NCBI GenBank assembly: GCA_003184365.1 | Contig: NKYR01000108.1 | Coordinates: forward strand, 1-64,000 | Direction: 5' to 3' | DNA: 64,000 nucleotides | From: Evernia prunastri | Lineage: Eukaryota > Ascomycota > Lecanoromycetes > Lecanorales > Parmeliaceae | Shown here: piece by piece, positions 57,470 through 64,000 of the stretch | Numbering within the stretch: the stretch's first letter is position 1 | Layout of the letters: the number at the start of each line of letters is the position of its first letter | Translations under genes and position numbers: made by a program | The notes under the pieces: model-generated | Told to the model about the DNA's origin: nothing | Databases searched by the model: none | Seen by the model: the letters and a program-made list of their open reading frames with translations, nothing else

Positions 57470-59276
57470 TCAAGGCTTTTTGCTATCTCTGCCTAAGGCA
57501 ACAACGTTTCTGAGCGTCCCAAATGAGAGCACGTCGGCAATCCTGTTGGTTCCAGAGAAGAGCATACACAGCCTGTCGATACCGCAGCCCCAACCTCCAG
57601 TAGGAGGCAGCCCCCACTCTAGCGCCTGCAAATAATTCTCATCGATTCCTGCTTCCGGGTCTCCCTCGTGGTACTGCAATTGTTCTTCGAACTTGCGCCG
57701 CTGCTCGATGGGTGAATTCTCTTCCTCGTAGCAGTTGACCAGCTCGGTGTTCCTAACAAAGAGCTCTGCTCGAGCCGAAACGTGCTGTTGATTATCTGGG
57801 TGGGTAAAAGATTTTGAGAGTGGAGAGAGGCATTCAGGGTGGTTGATGATCCACGTTGGAGCAAAGCATTGAGGTTCGAGATATTTTGCAGACAATTTAT
57901 CGAGAAGGCGTGGTAAGGTTGGGAGAGATGGAAGAGGAATGTCGTATTCATTGAACAACAGGAGAAGTTGACCCTGAGCATCGGGCGATGTTAGTATTGG
58001 CAACTGCTTGCCAATCGCTGCTTCGATGGCCGGAATAAAGTCCAAGCGTGGTAATGGCGGACTGAAATTGATTTTAGGCGGGATCAGTGCCCGACAGTCG
58101 GTGTGAACGAGAGAATTGACGACTCTCGAAAGGCCAAGGAACATGCGTTCAGTCGTGTCGATTAATTCTTCTATATCTGCGTAGCTCCGGTAGAACTCGC
58201 ACGTGGTGAATTCGGGGTTGTGGCTAAGATCAATGCCTGGGAACCTTGTCAGTATCGTCCCGAAGGATTTGCAGCAATGGTCTTTACCTTCATTGCGGAA
58301 TGACGGGCCAATCTCGAATACCCTCTCGAACCCTCCCATGATCAATCTTTTCAGCCATAGCTCAGGCGCTATGCGAAGTGCCATTTGACGGTCTTGAAAC
58401 TCAGTCGCAGACGTGTGAAATGGTCTTGCAACAGCACCTCCCGCGGCGTCAGCTAATATAGGAGTCTGTACTTCGGTATGCCCTCCATCTGACAGCCATT
58501 GACGAAAGAATTTTGTAATTTCTGATCGAAGCCGGACGATATCTGCCAATTGCGGATTCAGAAGGAAGTCCACATGCCGGTTACGCATCCTTGTTTCTTT
58601 GTCCGACAAATTTTCGGGAAGAGGTTGTATGCAGGGTGAGAGAAGTTGAGGCATGTCTGTCGCTAGCACAGATAATTCATTTCTTGCAGTCCTGTGCGGA
58701 ATTCCCTTGATACCTATAGATTTCAGATATTGATGAATCAGAACATTGGTGCCAGCTCACTGTATATGTCGCCTCGGTGAATTCGGTTCAGGAAGTGCTT
58801 GAAGCGTGCCGGCGTGATACCGGTATGGGCTAAATGGGTATAGTCAAGCATACATTGCAATCGATGGGCGTTTAGCTGGAATGACCGATTGTTTTGAAAC
58901 AAGTCTAGGAACCCCAGCTTTGAGCCTGCAATTCGAAAAGACCATATTCTTCCTTGACAGCATGAGCCAGATACGCCAGCAAAATGGACGCAGACATACC
59001 ACGCACGACCACCTCATCATCAGGCTGTGACTCCCCTGGGCCTATATCCTTGTACCGCTCTTTGAAGGTGTGGTAGTCTAGAGCCGCGCTCTGTTTTTTC
59101 ATACGAGGATATTGTTCCATATTCCGCCACTTCCCTGCCTCGACCTCGCTCCATACTCGTATCCGTGGAACATTTTGAGCTTGTGCGGCGCTGTAGTAGC
59201 GGAGGTAGGCTGCGCGGGCTGTTGGACGAGCACAAGGTCGCAGAGCAGGGCAAAGGCATCTCAACGGAGTTCGCAT
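57470..59276 (-). CDS. msk1: Mitochondrial lysyl-tRNA synthetase
   Basis: Exons 59276-59000, 58925-58761, 58713-58288 and 58236-57470 give 544 residues; introns are 74, 47 and 51 nt. An Arg/Ala-rich, acid-poor N-terminus (MRTPLRCLCPALRPCARP) is a mitochondrial presequence. The OB-fold anticodon domain ends KGIPHRTARNELSVLATD, read across the second splice. The class II core has motif 1 around RSEITKFFRQWL, motif 2 FRNEGID (across the third splice) and motif 3 GWGCGIDRLCMLFSGTNRI. It charges mitochondrial tRNA-Lys. The third intron is 51 nt and contains no stop, so a plain reading would wrongly keep 17 extra residues within motif 2. It is divergent from rps28 with 443 bp between starts. Confidence 0.92.
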
Positions 59277-59719
59277 GCTACTGCATATCAGATAGTGAAA
59301 TCAATGTCTCTTGAAGTGCCAGGCAGATGTTCTTGTTCGTATATCAGACAATTAGGATTTTTTGACCATCCACTCGAAGAACGAGTGTCATTCGCAACGG
59401 TTCTTGTTATACATTATTCTTCCTTTGACGAACTTTGAACAGAACAAGAATATAGGAGAGCAAGCTTACCCTTTTTCAAGCTCCTACCCACGTATCTCAG
59501 CTATGAGATGCAAATTGGGCACGGAGACCAATTGCTACTCGTACTTTTGCCGCGACTTCACGCAGCCCTATGGTCACGCTATCTTCGGTCAAGCTAGGCT
59601 AATCTGGTCGTAGTGGATTCCGCACCCGCGCACAAAATGTTCGCCAAAATTTCTCTCCTTCATTAAAGCACAACCATACAGCTTCACTCCACCAACTTCT
59701 CCGCACGACATCATCCGCA
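59277..59719. promoter_or_regulatory. Divergent promoter of msk1 and rps28
   Basis: 443 bp between two outward-facing starts, without a coding frame of note. It pairs a mitochondrial translation gene with a cytosolic ribosomal gene. Confidence 0.4.
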
Positions 59720-60022
59720 ATGGAGTCCTCAAAGATCCCAGTCAAACTCGTAAAGGTGAAAACGGTGCTTGGCCGTACAGGTGGGTATCCGCCTTGCCAA
59801 AAGCTATGATGTCTACTCACGTAATTCAGGGTCTCGTGGCGGGGTGACTCAAGTACGTGTTGAATTCATGGACGACCAAACGCGAAGTATTATCCGAAAT
59901 GTCAAAGGGCCGGGTATGTTACAGTCTTTGAACGGCAAATATGATATTGATTACTTGCAGTCCGCGAAGATGACATTCTGTGTCTACTGGAGTCTGAACG
60001 CGAAGCAAGACGACTAAGATGA
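59720..60022 (+). CDS. rps28: 40S ribosomal protein eS28
   Basis: Three exons, 59720-59780, 59830-59913 and 59961-60022, with 49- and 47-nt introns, give exactly 68 residues, the family length. The sequence is near invariant: MESSKIPVKLVKVKTVLGRT, then SRGGVTQVRVEFMDD, SIIRNVKGP, VREDDILCLLESEREARRLR. It is part of the small-subunit head near the mRNA exit. Unspliced, it shows only as a chimeric 82-residue frame, so it is easily missed. Confidence 0.96.
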
Positions 60023-60536
60023 GCTGTAGTGGGACGGATGTGGAATGGAAGAGCTTTAAGTAGGGGGCTGAAGTGCACGAGGTTGTGAGGCTTAGTAGGC
60101 CAGCATGATGGTATCCAAGTCTGTCTATTAGATACTGGGCCGATGAGAATACCAGATCTGCCGTCAATTTTCCATCTACTTTTCAAGCTACTTGGTCCCT
60201 GCATTACAAATTGTGATCTCTACAATAGTCCTGTTCTCTCTGACAGGTCAATCTAAGTTCACTGTTCAGTACACACTCTGTATTCCCCTTGTATGGCCGA
60301 AGATAGTTGGTAGGGCGACAGATCACCCAACTCTCGCTTGAACCGGGCAGATTTCCGCCGTCTTGATCACGGCACTGCACTTTATCAACACATCGGGGTT
60401 CCCTACGATTTGTACCTCGAAGGGACATTGCTAATACTCTGGACAAGAATCCTCTCGTGGATCGATTAGTCTTAGCGGAGCTGGCAGACTGCTAGTCGAC
60501 GTACTCACACGAAGACCTAAAATTCCCATATGGGAC
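60023..60536. other. Convergent intergenic region
   Basis: 3' flanks of rps28 and ade5,7. No gene seen. Confidence 0.4.
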
Positions 60537-63500
60537 TCATGCCCAAGTCCCCGTGTTTTCAATCACACATCCGTCATTCGTCCTCTCGATGAGTTGCCCA
60601 ACTTGCCAAACCGTCTCTCCAGCGGATTGCAGTTCTTGAAGCGCCAAGCTTAACTTGTCCTTCCCTACCACCATCACCATACCAAGGCCAGTGTTGAACG
60701 TCTTAGCAAATTCGGTCTGTCAATAGAATTCAGAGTCAGCATTTCCCAAGCCGGGTAAGCGTCAAGCTGTACTGCAATTTTTCAAGTGAAGCCCTTCAAG
60801 ACATGTCTTTGGACTCGGAGTGAATGGAATGGTAGTAGCAATCGATCAACCGAAAATACCTACCTCTGTCATATTACCAGTCTTCTTCAGCCACTTCAAG
60901 ACTTCCGGCACCTTCCATGTTGCGGCGTCCAAGGCAGCGGCTAAATGCTTTGGCAACATCCTGGGCACATTATCCGTTAGGCCGCCACCTGTTATATGTG
61001 CCATGCCTTTGATCAGGTCCTTTTTCGTGGCTGCCAGGACAGACTTGACGTATATCCGTGTTGGCGTCAATAGACTTTCACCGATTGTCTTACCATCTAA
61101 CCAAGGCGATACGTCTTCATAGCTCAAGCCTGCTCTCTCCTGTACAATATTCCGGATCAGCGAAAAGCCGTTGGAATGGCATCCACTACTGGCTAGTCCT
61201 AACAGGACGTCTCCTGGCATCATCGCAGCTTTATGTGGCAGCAATTGCTTTCCCTTTGCTATAGCTCCGCTCGCCGTTCCGTTGATATCATATATCCCAC
61301 CATCCTTGGGGAATAGATCTCCCATTTCGGCTGTCTCGCCTCCCACCAGCGCACATCCTGCTTCTCTGCAGCCTACGACAATACCGCTGACAACCTGCTC
61401 CGCAATACTATTAGTAGATACAAAGTTAGCATTCTTGTTCTCTGGTAGACGTTGAAGTATAGACCGCGGTGTGGAGCAATTACGCCTCAAAAACGTGTTC
61501 TTTTGACACACGAAACAAGCTGAAACGGCAGTTAGGCGCACGGAAACACCTACCTCACATCAAGGGAACCGCAGCTAAAAACGTCTAGAAAAGTCAGCGG
61601 CTCGGCTCCTTGAACAACCAGATCGTTAACATTCATCGCCACCAGGTCTATGCCAATGGTGGCGTGCTTTTTTACCGCATGGGCAATCATCAGCTTTGTA
61701 CCGACTCCATCTGTTGCGAAAACAAGGACTGGCGGCTATCGATAGGATCCTGAGAGTCAGCATTCCCGCTCCCGGGTAAGCTTTGAGCTGTAATCCATGA
61801 GACTTACCTCTTTATAGCCTGCCGCGCTCAAATCGAATTCTCCCCCGAAACCGCCAATACTAGCAGATGCCCCAGGGCGGGCCGTGGAAGCCACCAGGGG
61901 CTTGATCCTATCAACTAGCTCATTGCCAGAGGAGACGGATACGCCGGCACCGGCGTAAGACATTGGCTGACTGTTCGATGAACTCCTTTTTCGCTGTAGA
62001 GCCTTTTGGCCGATATCGGTACGGTAGTGCATGTCCTTGAAATGAATCGTCGACATCAGGGTGTAAGCATCTGCAATAGCGTCTTCCAGAGTTGCAGCGA
62101 TTGATGTAGCGGCTATTACTCGCCCTCCTGCTGTCTTCAGAGTGTTTCCAGAGAGCGTTGTGCCGGCATGAAAGATCATCCTGTCGGGCGAAAGATTGCC
62201 TTTCGGCGGAGGATCAATGATGAGAGTATCGCCGCGGATATAGTTACCTGGGTAGCCACCTGCTGCGGCTACGACTGTAGTCGAGAATTTTGGTTCGATG
62301 TCGATACGGACACTCTTGAGCCACCGGTCCGTGCAGCCTAACATGATCTCTGCCAGATCTGTTTCAGCACTCAGAAGCGGCAGTAGCGTTTGGGTCTCTG
62401 GGTCCCCAAATCGCACATTATATTCAAGTGCTTTGGGACCGCTCTTGGTAACCATAATACCCGTAAAGAGCAGACCAATGAATGTATTTCCTTCGCCAAT
62501 CAGCGCAGATAAGCAGCCGAATATGGAATACTTACTTTCCATACTCATCCCATGTATGGTCGGCTCAAGGATTGTCCGATGCACCTCGTCAATTAATTGA
62601 GGAGTCGCGATAGGTGCAGGCCCGTAACACCCCATGCCTCCCGTGTCTGTAGCGCAACCATCAGGCTACTAAAATTCGAAGCCATAGAATGAGGAGACGT
62701 ACTCGGTCCTTTGTCTCCATCGAAGACTGACTTGTGGTCCTGTTGATGTTTCCAAGGTCAGTACTTCGGCTCTCGGTAACCGTGGAGCTTTAGTGCTCAA
62801 GCTTAATGATGTCTCGAGACTTGAGAGCCAGCACGAAAGACGCAACAAGTCTTCGAAAACACGTACTTGCGCTGGCGGAAGCGATCGCAGCGTGAAGCCG
62901 TCGCTGAATGATAAAAAACTTAGTTCTTCTCCTTCTAGGAACTCCTCAATTACTATCTCATCACCAGCAGCTCCGAACTCCTTTTTAAGCATTATATTCT
63001 TCAACGCCTCGTGTGCCTCCTCTTTGTTGGACGGTATAATTACTCCTTTGCCCGCAGCCCTACGAAAATCTGTGAGTTAGCATCATCACATCTCATCGAG
63101 CTGCAAGACAGCTTCAGGAGCTAAGGATTGGCCTTGCTCTAGAGACATGATCCGTGATCGAGACAATGGTGGAAAAGACAGAGAAGAGGCTCCGAAATGT
63201 ACATACAGCCCATTGGCCTTAAGGACAACTTTGTGAGCAACACTATCAAGATATGATTTCGCCTGCTCATAATTGTTGAAATTCCGATACTCTGCGGTTG
63301 GAATTCCCCATCGAGCCATGAAATCTTTTGAGAAAACCTTCGAGCCTTCCATGCGCGCAGCCTTTTCAGTAGGTCCAAAGCATCGGATAGCGGCTTAGTG
63401 CGGCCATCAGCAAGAGCCTCTTCGACAGATATTTATTGCATTTGCACTTGCCCTTTCTGAAATGACCTTCTATGCCAGCGACCAAAGTTGCTTCAGGTCC

Positions 63501-63767
63501 AGGAACAACAAGGTTGATGTTGTTTTCCTTGGCAAAAGCGACGAGACCTGGGAAGTCGTCTGCTTTCACCGCATCCACATTCTCTACCCTTTCCAACCCA
63601 CGAGCAGTTCCACCGTTTCCAGGTACCACAAAGATCGTGTCTACCCTTGGCGACTGGCTGAGCTTCCACGCCAGAGCATGTTCCCGACCGCCGTTACCAA
63701 TTAAGAGAACACGTAAACGACTAATGTCATCCATGACTACCTCTTCGATATTTGGATCAGATAACAT
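60537..63767 (-). CDS. ade5,7: Bifunctional GAR synthetase / AIR synthetase of purine biosynthesis
   Basis: Nine exons: 63767-63452, 63393-63207, 63059-62867, 62739-62703, 62646-62536, 62490-61808, 61735-61554, 61407-60864 and 60716-60537. Phases all agree, giving 810 residues (799 if ATG 63734 is used, which fits homologues better). The N-terminal GARS half shows LLIGNGGREHALAWKL, KVVLKANGLAAGKGVI and GPNTGGMG, then LEYNVRFGDPETQ. The AIRS half has FATDGVGTKLMIA, CALVGGETAEM, GLASSGCHSNGFSL, HITGGGLTDN and FNTGLGMVMVV. It catalyses steps 2 and 5 of IMP synthesis in the cytosol. Intron 1 is GC-AG (GCAAGT...TAAG). Intron 5 (45 nt) is in frame without a stop. Introns 6 and 8 share a similar 3' half. 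Confidence 0.95.
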
Positions 63768-64000
63768 GTCGAAAGGTGTACAGAGGCGGGAGACTCATTG
63801 GCTCGTTCCTCGGTTGACATAAAAGTCTTTGAAGACTCAAGACTGCCTGAAAGTTCTTGAAAATTTAAACGAGGCGCTAGTTATCTACTAGTCTTCACTG
63901 TCTTCTAAGCGCCAATTCAGCCTAAAGTACTTTATGACTGTGGTGCCCTCGTGCGCTTCTCGTCTCCCTTGGTCTTGTCAATGGAAATGCAACTGCCAAC
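63768..64000. promoter_or_regulatory. Upstream region of ade5,7
   Basis: Last 233 bases of the window. A CCAAT box on the minus strand lies about 30 bp before ATG 63767. No further gene is visible. Confidence 0.35.

Noticed and set aside
1..64000. tRNA or rRNA genes
   Set aside because: Sequences resembling a GGTTCGA box (for example near 13473 and 51714) were checked by eye, and none is part of a cloverleaf.

Overview
The window comes from the nuclear genome of a filamentous ascomycete (Pezizomycotina). The evidence is that almost every gene can be read only after removing many short introns (about 45-280 nt, GT-AG, CTGAC/CTAAC-like branch sites); the protein families are fungal (bifunctional ADE5,7, rhodopsin-like membrane protein, Sec61 beta, CSN12, SDS22, xylose reductase); and the transposon remains carry C-to-T stop codons and extreme AT-richness typical of repeat-induced point mutation (RIP). 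The class of ascomycete cannot be fixed from the sequence alone.

Layout. 1-24 kb is a repeat-rich, gene-poor half. It has an exact 782-bp duplication across a single N (probably two overlapping contigs not merged), a decayed LINE, an APH-type kinase-like gene, a LOG-family protein with an unrecognised C-terminal half, the wreck of a NACHT (NLR-like) gene, a pair of 226-bp LTRs around a second N, a multicopper oxidase facing a rhodopsin-like gene tail to tail, and a 4.5-kb RIP-bleached block with traces of a reverse transcriptase. 24-36 kb holds a bZIP factor, a 1023-residue protein with a C-terminal Cys cluster, a microsatellite tract, xylose reductase and sds22.

36-43 kb looks like a small catabolic cluster: a Baeyer-Villiger-type flavin monooxygenase, divergently a urea/solute transporter of the SSS family, then an FMN-dependent NtaA/SnaA/DszA-type monooxygenase that is intronless and very GC-rich. 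43-50 kb is core housekeeping: Sec61 beta, ribosomal protein eL20, CSN12 and a BTB protein.

51-55.4 kb is the most unusual part. A gene for an SRA-YDG protein (a fold that reads modified DNA) sits exactly between two degenerate arrays of a 64-bp satellite whose copies share a core. A small secreted-protein candidate follows. 57-64 kb returns to housekeeping: mitochondrial lysyl-tRNA synthetase, eS28 and the purine enzyme ADE5,7, which has a GC-AG intron and two introns with similar 3' halves.

Exon coordinates were worked out by hand from reading frame, splice dinucleotides and family conservation. Where a boundary is a guess the entry says so.
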